Positions 44,862-54,701 of a stretch of 64,000 nucleotides of DNA are shown here, piece by piece (position 1 is the stretch's first letter; every line of letters begins with the position of its first letter). Below the pieces are notes generated by a model. It made no database searches. It was not told where the DNA came from and saw nothing but the letters and a program-made list of their open reading frames with translations. The DNA is from an uncultured Pelagibacteraceae bacterium (GTDB taxonomy: Bacteria > Pseudomonadota > Alphaproteobacteria > Pelagibacterales > Pelagibacteraceae), in assembly GCA_902514945.1 (NCBI GenBank), contig CABXSO010000001.1:21175-85174 (forward strand), in the 5' to 3' direction. The translations under genes and the position numbers were made by a program.

Positions 44862-46259
44862 ATGCAATATTACCTAAATTCTAGTGAAGATTTTTTTAAA
44901 AAGCACTCTAGTAAGAGATTGAAATTTACTAGAGATAAAAAATTCTTATTCTCAGAAATTTCAAAATTTATTAATAATTGTGTTAATAATTCTAAAGAAA
45001 TTTTTTTGTTTTGTGCGGGAAATTCAATTATTGCAAATAATATTCAATCTGAAAAAATCAATATAAAAGAAATAAATGAAAAATTATATCAAGATTCTAA
45101 AGATAGAATTTATTATAAAAAAACTTTTGAAAAGGAAGATATTGAAAATTGTGATCATCTTGTGATTGCAGATATTGAACATCAAAATAATCCAGCTCTA
45201 AATTTACTTAAACTCTCAAATTTTATGAAAGATGAGGCTAGAATAATAATTTTATCGAAAAATTTTTTTTGGATGTTTGTTCTTAAATTTTTAAAAATTA
45301 TTTTTAATTTTTCTCCAACTAGAAATAATTTTTTACCATCATCATATTTATCTAATTTATATTCAAGTTGTAATCTAGAAATTGTGAGGTCAGAGAAAAT
45401 AATTGCACTTCCAATAAATATCCCAATTATAACAGATTTAATAAACAAAATATTTAGGTTACCAATTTTAAATTGGTTTTGCATTATGAATATAACCATT
45501 CTGAAAAAAATTAATACGAAGACAAATAAAGAAAACGAAAAAATTTCATTTATAATTCCATGTAAAAATGAAGAAAAAAATATTCCTTTATTTAAAGATC
45601 ATATTAAAGCTCTTAATGGAGAATATGAATTTCTATTTGGAGACGATTTTTCATCAGATCAAACTCTGATAGAAATTAATAAATTAAAATCAGAATTAAA
45701 AGATATAAAAATTAATTCTTATAAAGGGCCTGGCATTTGTAAATCTGAAAATGTTTATAAGGGAATAGAAATATCAAATGGAGATATTGTGGTTATTTAT
45801 GATGCAGATCTCACTGTAAGTTTTGATGATATAGAGTTTGCGATAAAAATTCTTGTGAACTCAAATGCAGATTTTATAAACTGTTCAAGAATGATTTATC
45901 CTCAGAAAGAGGGTGCTATGAAAAAATTGAATTTTTTAGGAAATAGTTTTTTTGCTCTTTTATTTAGTTTGCTATTCAAGAAAAAAGTAACAGATACATT
46001 GTGTGGTACAAAAATTTTTTATAAGAAAGATTGGGTAAAGATTAAACAAGATGTTTCTAATTGGGGCACAAAAGATTTATGGGGTGACTATGATTTACTT
46101 ATTGGTGCTTACAAAAATAATCTTAAAATTTTAGAAGTACCTGTCACATATTACGAGAGAACGTGCGGAGAAACCAAGATGACTAATGTTTTTAAAAATG
46201 CATTAAGAATGTTTTATATTATTGTTTATGCCTTTTATAAATTAAGACTCCAAAAATAA
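44862..46259 (+). CDS. Glycosyltransferase family 2 with N-terminal methyltransferase-like region
   Basis: C-terminal half ISFIIPCKNEEKNIPLF...YEFLFGDDFSSDQT...VVIYDADLTVSFDDIEFAI...DTLCGTKIFYKKDW; N-terminal half resembles the C-terminal part of a SAM methyltransferase fold. Confidence 0.83.
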   Translation: MQYYLNSSEDFFKKHSSKRLKFTRDKKFLFSEISKFINNCVNNSKEIFLFCAGNSIIANNIQSEKINIKEINEKLYQDSKDRIYYKKTFEKEDIENCDHLVIADIEHQNNPALNLLKLSNFMKDEARIIILSKNFFWMFVLKFLKIIFNFSPTRNNFLPSSYLSNLYSSCNLEIVRSEKIIALPINIPIITDLINKIFRLPILNWFCIMNITILKKINTKTNKENEKISFIIPCKNEEKNIPLFKDHIKALNGEYEFLFGDDFSSDQTLIEINKLKSELKDIKINSYKGPGICKSENVYKGIEISNGDIVVIYDADLTVSFDDIEFAIKILVNSNADFINCSRMIYPQKEGAMKKLNFLGNSFFALLFSLLFKKKVTDTLCGTKIFYKKDWVKIKQDVSNWGTKDLWGDYDLLIGAYKNNLKILEVPVTYYERTCGETKMTNVFKNALRMFYIIVYAFYKLRLQK

Positions 46260-46263
46260 TATT

Positions 46264-46992
46264 TTAGATTTTTGAATTTTGATAAATATACTCAAATGAT
46301 TTTCTAAAAGGCATTTTTGATTTATACTTCTTAACGAAACCATTTTTTTTAAGAAGAGAATGCACATCAGAAAATGTGTAATTTTTTTTTATCATATTGT
46401 CGTAATGATGTTCGAAATATACAAAGTGAACTTTATGGAAATTTTCCTTTAAACCTTTTAAAACCTCAAATTCAAAACCCTCTGTGTCTATTTTAATTAT
46501 ATCAATAATTTCAATTTCATTTTTTTTTATATAATAATCTAATGATTCAATCTTAACAGGAACTTTCTGAATGTAATTTTTAATGTCAGAAATATTTAAC
46601 ACTTTTAGTTTTCTTAAAAGATAATCAGATTTAAAGTTTATTTCGTTAATTGTTGAGGAAGAGGACTCTTGGGTTTGATTAATGACAGTCTCATAATTTT
46701 TTTGACCAAGTCCAATATTATTTAAATTACAAATAGTTCTATACTTAGATTTATTAATTTTATTTCTCAAAATATCAAAATTTTTTGGACTAGCTTCAAA
46801 ACAATGAAATTCCTTTATATTCAAATTTTCACCAAATAAATCAACAGTTTCTCCAAAGTGAGAGCCTATATCAAAAAAAATAATTTTTTTTTCATTTAAT
46901 TTTTTATTAAAAAAATGAATGATTTTTTTTTGAAAAAAAAAATCAAATAAATTTAAAATATATCTTACAAGTTTGATATAAAACTCTGTCAT
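46264..46992 (-). CDS. FkbM family methyltransferase
   Basis: IIFFDIGSHFGETVDLFG...FHCFEASPKNFDIL...IDIIKIDTEGFEFEVLKGL. Confidence 0.88.
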   Translation of the reverse strand: MTEFYIKLVRYILNLFDFFFQKKIIHFFNKKLNEKKIIFFDIGSHFGETVDLFGENLNIKEFHCFEASPKNFDILRNKINKSKYRTICNLNNIGLGQKNYETVINQTQESSSSTINEINFKSDYLLRKLKVLNISDIKNYIQKVPVKIESLDYYIKKNEIEIIDIIKIDTEGFEFEVLKGLKENFHKVHFVYFEHHYDNMIKKNYTFSDVHSLLKKNGFVKKYKSKMPFRKSFEYIYQNSKI

Positions 46993-47014
46993 CTATTTTA
47001 GATCTTTTTAAACA

Positions 47015-48040
47015 TTAAACTTTAAATTTATATTTATAGGCAAAAAGTTTAAAATAAATAGCACAATAAATAATTAAATTTAATATAAGCAGAATAATTT
47101 GATATTGTGTATTTGAAATATTTTGAATACCGAAACTAAAAATAATTAGATTGTATAATAAGATAATTAATGACCCATAATTATTTGCAAAAATACTTTT
47201 TAATTTATATTTATTTTTTAAATAAAAAAATAAAAGTTGATGTAAATGATTATTATCAGGTTTTATGGGAGATTTCTTTAATTGAAATTTCCTCAATATA
47301 GAAAATAAATTTTCAAAACATGGATACCACAACAGTAAAATAACAAAAAAAGGTGAAAATATTTGGTATTCAATGTAAATCTTTATTAAGAGATATCCAT
47401 AAAAAAAGCTTAATATATACGCACCCGTATCTCCCATAAAAGACTTTTTAAAAAGGTTTAGTAAAAATAAAATAAATAAAATAAATGAAAAAAATAACGA
47501 ACTATCATTTTCAATATTTAAAAAATTAATAAAATTTAGTTGGTAGAATATAATTGATATTAATAAGTAATAACCCACTAACAATCCGTTCAATCCATCA
47601 ATAAAATTTGATCCATTAATTAAGATCAAAAGACAAAACGTAGAAAAAAAATAACTTAATAAAGAATTTGAAATTAAAAGATCTATTATATGAATTCTTG
47701 TTGGTGAAATTCTTAAATCAGACGTATAGACAATTAAAAATAATAAAATCGTTTGAATTAAAAATCTAATTTTAGGTGAGGCTATTATTTTAAGATCACT
47801 CGACAATCCCAATATAAATAAGAAAGAAAAAAGATACATAACAGACTCAATTTCTTTCAAATATAGATACAAAATTGAAAAAAAAATAAATATGCCACCA
47901 GTTAATGGTACGGTAGTTAGTCCAGAAAATTTTTGATGTATCGAGCCACTGTAATTAAGTAGAATTTTTTTTTTAATAAAAAAGTTATTTAAAAAAATAA
48001 AAAATAAAAAACTAATTATAATTATTATTAATTCTTTCAT
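47015..48040 (-). CDS. MraY/WecA-like undecaprenyl-phosphate sugar-1-phosphate transferase
   Basis: Multi-TM protein with NGSNFIDGLNGLL and FMGDTGAYILSFFYGYL motifs. Confidence 0.88.
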   Translation of the reverse strand: MKELIIIIISFLFFIFLNNFFIKKKILLNYSGSIHQKFSGLTTVPLTGGIFIFFSILYLYLKEIESVMYLFSFLFILGLSSDLKIIASPKIRFLIQTILLFLIVYTSDLRISPTRIHIIDLLISNSLLSYFFSTFCLLILINGSNFIDGLNGLLVGYYLLISIIFYQLNFINFLNIENDSSLFFSFILFILFLLNLFKKSFMGDTGAYILSFFYGYLLIKIYIEYQIFSPFFVILLLWYPCFENLFSILRKFQLKKSPIKPDNNHLHQLLFFYLKNKYKLKSIFANNYGSLIILLYNLIIFSFGIQNISNTQYQIILLILNLIIYCAIYFKLFAYKYKFKV

Positions 48041-48781
48041 CTATTTGAATAAAGAATTAATGCTCAATAAAAATAAAAAAAATACTGATTTAAATAAATT
48101 AAATTTCATAAATTTATTATAAACACTATATCCGTCTTTTATCTTTTGTATAATGGAAGATGATAAGGAATTACTAAGTTTTCTCCAGTACATTAAATTT
48201 TTTTGTAATCCACCTATTTTAATATTTTTTTTTAATATTTTTAGCCATAACACAAAATCTTCTTTCGTTTTCAAATTTACAAACAAACATCCCTTAGTTA
48301 AGATTTCTTTTTCCACTATTACAGAAGAAAGTCCTATATCACATGATTTTAAAAGATCACTTATGCTGTGAAAGTTCCTTGCGGTTCTATAATTTAAAAT
48401 ATTATTCTCATTATCTATAATTTCATAATCTGTATGACTTATTAATAAATTTTTTTCCTTCATAAACTTGATCTGCAATTCTAATTTATTTTTTTTCCAC
48501 AAATCATCTGCATCTATAAAACTAACGTAGCGCCCTTTTGATTTTTTAATACCTTTATTTCTGGATAATCCAGCACCTAGAGATTTTTTATTAATCATCA
48601 GAATTATTCTTTTATCAATATTTACTAATTTTTTTATAAATTTAAGCTCATCTTTGTCATCGTCATCATAAATAATAATTATCTCAAAATTCTTATAAGT
48701 TTGTTTTAAAACGGATTTAAGTGTATCAGTGATGTATCTTCTTTTTTTGTAATAAGGTATTATAATTGAAACTAGATCCAT
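48041..48781 (-). CDS. Glycosyltransferase family 2
   Basis: VSIIIPYYKKRRYITDTLKSVLKQTYKNFEIIIIYDDD, GLSRNKGIKKSKGRYVSFIDADDLW. Confidence 0.92.
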   Translation of the reverse strand: MDLVSIIIPYYKKRRYITDTLKSVLKQTYKNFEIIIIYDDDDKDELKFIKKLVNIDKRIILMINKKSLGAGLSRNKGIKKSKGRYVSFIDADDLWKKNKLELQIKFMKEKNLLISHTDYEIIDNENNILNYRTARNFHSISDLLKSCDIGLSSVIVEKEILTKGCLFVNLKTKEDFVLWLKILKKNIKIGGLQKNLMYWRKLSNSLSSSIIQKIKDGYSVYNKFMKFNLFKSVFFLFLLSINSLFK

Positions 48782-48871
48782 TATATTTATAAATTTAGTA
48801 TGTGTTTAAGTAATTTGAATATATCTGTTTATATTTCTAATTTGAATATTTTTGTATAAATAATTTTAATT

Positions 48872-49969
48872 TTGATGATAAAAAAAAATATAATCATATT
48901 TATGCCTACAATTGATTATGGAGGTGGTGTAGAAAAGAATTTTTTTATTATTACAAATTATCTATCAACAAAATTCAAGAAAATTACTGTAGTTACACTT
49001 TCACAGGCTGTTAAAACAAAATTGAATAATAAAGTAAATATTGTATGTCCAAAAATTAGCTTAATTCATTATTTAGGAAGAAGACTTAGATTTATAGTAG
49101 CTCTAGTATATTTACTTCAAACAATTCTGGTAAATAAAAAACCAACTGTATTTTGTTTCCAGGGAATTATTTATTGTACCTTATTGTGTAAAATCATTGG
49201 AACTAAAATTATCGTAAGATCTAATTCGTCACCTTCAGGTTGGTCTAATAATTTTATTAAAATGATTTTGTACAAAAAAATTTATAGTTTTGCAGACACA
49301 ATTGTTGTTAACAGTCAAAATTTTAAAAAAGAAATCAAAAAAAAATTTAATTTGGAAAGTGTATGTATTTATAATCCACTTAACAAAATTGAGGTTTTAA
49401 AAAATTCCAAAAAAGAAATAAATTTTAATTTTTTTAATAAAAAGTACTTAAACTTGATAAGTGTCGCAAGATTTGCAGAACAGAAAGATCATGAATGCCT
49501 TATCAGAGCAATCAACTTGCTTAAAAATAAATCAAATATCAAATTACTTTTAATAGGCTCGGGTAATTTAAAAAAAAAGATATCTTATTTAATCAAAAAA
49601 TTTAAACTTTCAAAAAATATTAAAATAATTGATTATCAAAAAAATCCATTTCCGTTTATTAAGATGAGCGATGTATTTATACTTTCATCTAAATATGAAG
49701 GCTCTCCAAATGTTTTATTGGAAGCAATAACCTTAAATAAATTAATTATTTCCTCTGATTGTCCAACAGGACCAAGAGAGATTTTAGATGAAGGAAAAGG
49801 TGGTATTTTATTTAAAGTCGGAGATTACAAAAGATTATCAAATATAATTCAGTTTTTAAAAAAAAAAAATAAAAAATTTGACAAATTAAAAACTCATGCA
49901 AAAAAAAGATTATACAGATTTGACTATAAAAAAAGATTAGATGACTATTTTAAAATAGTAAGTACCTAA
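48872..49969 (+). CDS. Glycosyltransferase family 4
   Basis: ISVARFAEQKDHECLIRAI, LLLIGSGNLKKKI, FILSSKYEGSPNVLLEAI. Confidence 0.9.
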   Translation: MMIKKNIIIFMPTIDYGGGVEKNFFIITNYLSTKFKKITVVTLSQAVKTKLNNKVNIVCPKISLIHYLGRRLRFIVALVYLLQTILVNKKPTVFCFQGIIYCTLLCKIIGTKIIVRSNSSPSGWSNNFIKMILYKKIYSFADTIVVNSQNFKKEIKKKFNLESVCIYNPLNKIEVLKNSKKEINFNFFNKKYLNLISVARFAEQKDHECLIRAINLLKNKSNIKLLLIGSGNLKKKISYLIKKFKLSKNIKIIDYQKNPFPFIKMSDVFILSSKYEGSPNVLLEAITLNKLIISSDCPTGPREILDEGKGGILFKVGDYKRLSNIIQFLKKKNKKFDKLKTHAKKRLYRFDYKKRLDDYFKIVST

Positions 49970-50748
49970 TTTTTATTTTGGCTTAGTAATATAGATTTAA
50001 ATATTTTTAAAACTGTGTGAATCGAAAATAACCTTACATAAAGAAATTCTTGTATTCTACCCATCAAACTAGATTTAAAAAAATTTGGTAAAATTTCAAA
50101 CTCAGAACTTATTGGTTCAATATTAGTATTCCTCCATTTTGGTATCATCACAAATGACAATAATAGCCTTTGTTTATTAGAAAAATTAACAGTACCTCGA
50201 TGCCATAAATTATGTTTTCTGATTAAAATTTGGCCTTTATTCATTAATAGTTTTTTTTTATCTTTTTTTGAAAAAAAAAATTCATGGAAAGACATAGATT
50301 TTAGATGAGAACCAGCGCAGATTTCAGTTGGACCATTTTCTAAAGTGATATCTTCGGTCGCTATTGAAACCATATACATTTCATTTTCATATTTTCCATC
50401 TGTATGAAAATGTTGAACTCCTTTTTTTGGTAAGACAAGATTGCCACCATAATTAATATCAAATGAATCTAATTTTTTTAATGTAATTTCTTCAAAATAT
50501 TTAATAAACTCATCCTTAAATACTAAAGAATACAATTTTTTAGCAAATGGTCCTTGGTTTATTCCAAAGTTGCCCATTAAATAACCTCCAAATTTTTTAA
50601 GATTTGGATTCTCTAATGCTAGTGAAAGTGATTTTTCAATATCAGTAATTAAACTAGAAAATAAGTGATTATCACCTAACGAAGTATCTAATAATACAAA
50701 ACCATTTGTATCAAAAAAATTTTTCTTAATTTTTTTTCTTAAAAACAT
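49966..50748 (-). CDS. Phytanoyl-CoA dioxygenase (PhyH)-like Fe(II)/2OG oxygenase
   Basis: QHFHTDGKYENEMYMVSIATEDITLENGPTEICAGSH...IRKHNLWHRGTVNFSNKQRLLLSFV: HxD...H...R pattern. Confidence 0.75.
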   Translation of the reverse strand: MFLRKKIKKNFFDTNGFVLLDTSLGDNHLFSSLITDIEKSLSLALENPNLKKFGGYLMGNFGINQGPFAKKLYSLVFKDEFIKYFEEITLKKLDSFDINYGGNLVLPKKGVQHFHTDGKYENEMYMVSIATEDITLENGPTEICAGSHLKSMSFHEFFFSKKDKKKLLMNKGQILIRKHNLWHRGTVNFSNKQRLLLSFVMIPKWRNTNIEPISSEFEILPNFFKSSLMGRIQEFLYVRLFSIHTVLKIFKSILLSQNKN

Positions 50749-51463
50749 AATCCTCTTTATGAAGTTTGGTAATAAATTTATAATCTTTACTTATCATATA
50801 TTTTCTTAGTTTATTAAAATTATAACTTTCAATACATAAATAATTTATTTGAATTTTATCGAAATTTATACCCTTTAATAATTCCAATTCTGATCCTTCA
50901 ACATCTATAATGGCAAGATCCAACAATTTTATCTTATATTGACTAAAAATATTTTCTAAACTTTCTATTTTACATTTGTAAGATTTAAAATTTCCAGATC
51001 TAGAATCTCTCGCTAAATTATCAATTCTGTTTACTGGATAATCTGTAAAATAGAATTTATCTTTATCATCAACTATATAAGACATTTGGTTTAAATTTTT
51101 GATATACAATTTTTTGTTAAAAAATTTGTTATTCAAGCATATGACATTTAAACAAATATTATTCGGTCTATTTCTTTTTAAATATTTATAATGTAGCGGA
51201 TTGGGCTCTATTAACAAACCTGACCAATTCAATTCTTTTTCAAATCTAAGTGAAATAGATTCTGAAATTCCATTGTAAGCTCCAACTTCTAAAAATAACC
51301 CATCCTTTTTTTTTATTATATTAATTAAATCTTTATCAATATTTCCTCTTGAAGAATAATTTTTGAATAAAAAAAATTTAAGTGACTGATAATTTGAAAT
51401 AAATTTAAGCCACAAATTATAAGAAAAAATATTTTTTAAAAATTTTTTAATCTTATTAATCAT
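50726..51463 (-). CDS. FkbM family methyltransferase
   Basis: GLFLEVGAYNGISESISLRFEKELNWSGLLIEPNPLHYKYLKRNR...LLDLAIIDVEGSELELLKGI. Confidence 0.87.
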   Translation of the reverse strand: MINKIKKFLKNIFSYNLWLKFISNYQSLKFFLFKNYSSRGNIDKDLINIIKKKDGLFLEVGAYNGISESISLRFEKELNWSGLLIEPNPLHYKYLKRNRPNNICLNVICLNNKFFNKKLYIKNLNQMSYIVDDKDKFYFTDYPVNRIDNLARDSRSGNFKSYKCKIESLENIFSQYKIKLLDLAIIDVEGSELELLKGINFDKIQINYLCIESYNFNKLRKYMISKDYKFITKLHKEDYVFKKKN

Positions 51464-51465
51464 TT

Positions 51466-52617
51466 TCAGTAAAATAACTGAATTAATTTATTGTGATGAT
51501 TCAATAATGTAAATTTTTTTACAAATTTTTTTGCTGATATTTTTTTTTCTAATATTTGACTTTCTTGCAAATTAGTTAAAAAATTAAATTTTTCAATAAA
51601 ATCCCTTTTATTATTACTTTGAAACAAAACTCCTCTATTTTTATCTAAAATTTCCTTTGGCCCACTAGCACAATCACTCGAGATAACGATTGTATTAGAG
51701 AACATGGCTTCAATTATTACAAATCCAGGGTCTTCCCACAATGAAGAAAGGATGAATGCTTTAGATTTGATTAAATATTTAAATACGTTCTCATTATACC
51801 CTTTCAAATATATCTTATTTTTCAAGTTGTATTTGGTTATCAGTGTCTCTAAGCTCGATTTATTTTCTCCTGAACCAATAATTATAAGTTTAATATCCTT
51901 CTTGGTTTTTAAGATTTCGTTAAAACATTCTATCAAAAAATTAAAATTTTTTTGTTTTGTTAGTCTTCCAATTGCTAAATAAAATTTCTCATTATCAATT
52001 ATTTTATCCTCACTATGTTCATTCTTTTTTTTACAAATTTCTTTTACATTTAATATGGGGTCATATAGTAATTCGAATTTTTTTTTATCAGCGATATTTA
52101 AAGATTTAAAATAATTTAGTGTTTCTTGAGTTGGAAAAGTAATTTTATGAATATTCTTTAGTGAAATCTTCCATAAAAAAAATCTAACAAAATTTAATCT
52201 AGGTTTCCCTGAAATTCTAAGAATAAATTTTGTTTGAAATTTATAAATTAAATTAAGAAATAGGGGTAATGACGTTACCAAATGAATAATAATAAAATCT
52301 GGTTTGTTTTTATTTATAAAATTTTTAAGTGGAAAAAAACATAATAAAAAAATTAATACATATTTAATTCTGCTCTTTAAGAATCCAAGTGAGGAAAATT
52401 TATTTAAAAAACTAAATTTAGTTAAAGGGAAAAAATAATTCTTATTTTGATCAAAATAATTATTCATTTTCCACTCACCAAATGTATCAATTATTTTTGC
52501 ATCATATTTTTTTGATGAATAACGATTTAATGAATTAACAGAGTTGTAAACTGCTTTGATTGTTGCAACTTTATCAATAAATGGAGCCCAATAATAAATT
52601 TTCTGAAATTTATCCAT
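51466..52617 (-). CDS. Glycosyltransferase family 4
   Basis: YLAIGRLTKQKNFNFLIECF, LIIIGSGENKSSLETLI, AFILSSLWEDPGFVIIEAMFSNT. Confidence 0.9.
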   Translation of the reverse strand: MDKFQKIYYWAPFIDKVATIKAVYNSVNSLNRYSSKKYDAKIIDTFGEWKMNNYFDQNKNYFFPLTKFSFLNKFSSLGFLKSRIKYVLIFLLCFFPLKNFINKNKPDFIIIHLVTSLPLFLNLIYKFQTKFILRISGKPRLNFVRFFLWKISLKNIHKITFPTQETLNYFKSLNIADKKKFELLYDPILNVKEICKKKNEHSEDKIIDNEKFYLAIGRLTKQKNFNFLIECFNEILKTKKDIKLIIIGSGENKSSLETLITKYNLKNKIYLKGYNENVFKYLIKSKAFILSSLWEDPGFVIIEAMFSNTIVISSDCASGPKEILDKNRGVLFQSNNKRDFIEKFNFLTNLQESQILEKKISAKKFVKKFTLLNHHNKLIQLFY

Positions 52618-53725
52618 AAAGTATTTTTCTTAAATAATTTAAATAGAGCAGCGAATTTTTTTCGATATAAAATCTATTTACTCTTTTTTTTGCAAATTGA
52701 GACTTCACTCGTGCATTGTCATAATTATTTATCACATAAATAATTTTTTCCGCTAGAAGATACTTATTTGATATAGGCACTGAATACCCACCTTTTCCAT
52801 AATCAATTATTTCCAATGGTCCACTTTTGCAGTCAGTTGTAATAATTGGTATTTTATGATTAGCAGCGTCAATTAAAACATTTCCTAATCCTTCATAGAT
52901 AGAACTTAATATAAAAATTTTAGATTCTGTATAGTATAGATTTAAATTTTTGGTCCACTTTTTTATTTTAATTTTATTATTTAATTTTAATTTGCTAATT
53001 ATTTTCTTTAACTCTCTCTGTTTTTCACCGCTTCCAACAATCGATAATTTAAAATTTGGGATTTTTTTATGAATTAAACTAAAGGCGTATATTAAAGTTT
53101 TAAAATCTTTTTGTTTAGTTAATCGTCCAACAGATAAAATCAGATCTTTTTTTTTATTTTTTTTTATTTTCAAATTTTCTTTTAAATAAGGATTATAAAT
53201 ACTTTTTATTTTTTTTTCATTCAGAACTAATTTATTCATTGATAACTTTGAGCCCTTTGAATTAGTAATGATTCCGTTTGCAAAATTATAAGTTAAAATT
53301 TTAGAAAAAATTACAAATAAAGCTAAAATCTTTTTATCTGCATAAAGTGTTGAATAAACAGGATCTTCTGCATTACGTACTACAATTTTAAATCCAAATA
53401 TTCTTGAGATTAAAATAGCTATAGAACTACTTTGAAAAGAAAAAACTACTGTATTTTCTTTTTTTGATTTTTTTAATTCATCAATTAATAACTTTGAAGC
53501 TTCTCGGGCAGTCGACAAACGATTTGGTAAAAAACTTTTATTCAATTTAAAATATTTATATGAAAAATAATTTTTATTTAAAATATCTAATTTGTTAAAA
53601 TTAGACGAAATTAAAACAACATAAATCTTTTTTTTCAGAAGATAATTTATAAAGTTAACTAAAACAATTTCAACTCCCCCTCTTTCAAAAGAAGGATAAA
53701 ACAATATTATTTTTTTTAAGTTCAT
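52610..53725 (-). CDS. Glycosyltransferase family 4
   Basis: LILSVGRLTKQKDFKTLIYAF, LSIVGSGEKQRELKKII, IFILSSIYEGLGNVLIDA. Confidence 0.92.
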   Translation of the reverse strand: MNLKKIILFYPSFERGGVEIVLVNFINYLLKKKIYVVLISSNFNKLDILNKNYFSYKYFKLNKSFLPNRLSTAREASKLLIDELKKSKKENTVVFSFQSSSIAILISRIFGFKIVVRNAEDPVYSTLYADKKILALFVIFSKILTYNFANGIITNSKGSKLSMNKLVLNEKKIKSIYNPYLKENLKIKKNKKKDLILSVGRLTKQKDFKTLIYAFSLIHKKIPNFKLSIVGSGEKQRELKKIISKLKLNNKIKIKKWTKNLNLYYTESKIFILSSIYEGLGNVLIDAANHKIPIITTDCKSGPLEIIDYGKGGYSVPISNKYLLAEKIIYVINNYDNARVKSQFAKKRVNRFYIEKNSLLYLNYLRKILYG

Positions 53726-53729
53726 TAGC

Positions 53730-54701
53730 TTAATTTGAAAATCTTAAATATCTTTTATTCTTATATTTTTTAAACCACGTCGAAGTTTTTTTATATCCTA
53801 CGTCAAATTTAGTAAATTTGTACTTCTTAATAAATTTGATTAATTTTAGGTTTGAGCCATAAGTAATATGCATTTCTCCTTTTCTTTTTTTTAAATAATT
53901 CAATTGCATTTTTTTTTTCTGATTTCTTTTAATTAGATTAATCACATTACTAATTTTAAGTGGATTTGAAGCACAAACATTAAATAAATTTATTTTATTA
54001 TTTAATAGTTTTGAAATTTTAAAAACTATATCAACAACATCATCGATATAAGTAAAGTCACGAAAATGCTCACCAAAATTATAAACATTGATTTTTTTTT
54101 GATATGTTAAGTTTGTCATTATTTTTAGCAACAACATATCTGGTCTACCAAATGGTCCATAAACTGTGAATGGTCGAATTATTGAAGTTGAACACTTAGA
54201 GTTACTTAATTTTCTTCGAATAATATTCTCACATTCAACTTTGGTTTTTGCGTAATAATTTATAGGTTTGAGTTTGAAATTTTCTTTTATAGGGTATTTT
54301 TTATGGTCGCCATAAACTGAACTTGAGGAGCAAAATATAAATTTTTTGATTTTATTTTTGCCTATTATCTGAACAAGATTCTTTGTAGCATTAACATTAT
54401 TTTTTTTATAGCTTTCTGGATTTTTATATGAATATATCACTCCTGGTTGAGCAGCAAAATGTATTACTTTTGTTATTTTATTATTTTCAAATATTGAGGA
54501 TAATTTATTTTTATTATTTAAATCCATTTTATAGAATTTAAAATATTTGCTTTTATTTAAAATTTTTATTCTATCTAGCTTATAATTTTTAGAATAGTAT
54601 GAATTTAGGTTATCAATTCCTATAATTTTTGTTTTTCTTTTAATTAAAAATTTACTGAAATGAAAACCTATAAATCCTGCACAGCCTGTAACAATATACA
54701 T
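53730..54701 (-). CDS. NAD-dependent epimerase/dehydratase (UDP-glucuronate epimerase-like)
   Basis: YIVTGCAGFIGFHFSKFLIKR, VIHFAAQPGVIYSYKNP, SSSSVYGD, YYAKTKVECE, RPFTVYGPFGRPDM. Confidence 0.92.
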   Translation of the reverse strand: MYIVTGCAGFIGFHFSKFLIKRKTKIIGIDNLNSYYSKNYKLDRIKILNKSKYFKFYKMDLNNKNKLSSIFENNKITKVIHFAAQPGVIYSYKNPESYKKNNVNATKNLVQIIGKNKIKKFIFCSSSSVYGDHKKYPIKENFKLKPINYYAKTKVECENIIRRKLSNSKCSTSIIRPFTVYGPFGRPDMLLLKIMTNLTYQKKINVYNFGEHFRDFTYIDDVVDIVFKISKLLNNKINLFNVCASNPLKISNVINLIKRNQKKKMQLNYLKKRKGEMHITYGSNLKLIKFIKKYKFTKFDVGYKKTSTWFKKYKNKRYLRFSN

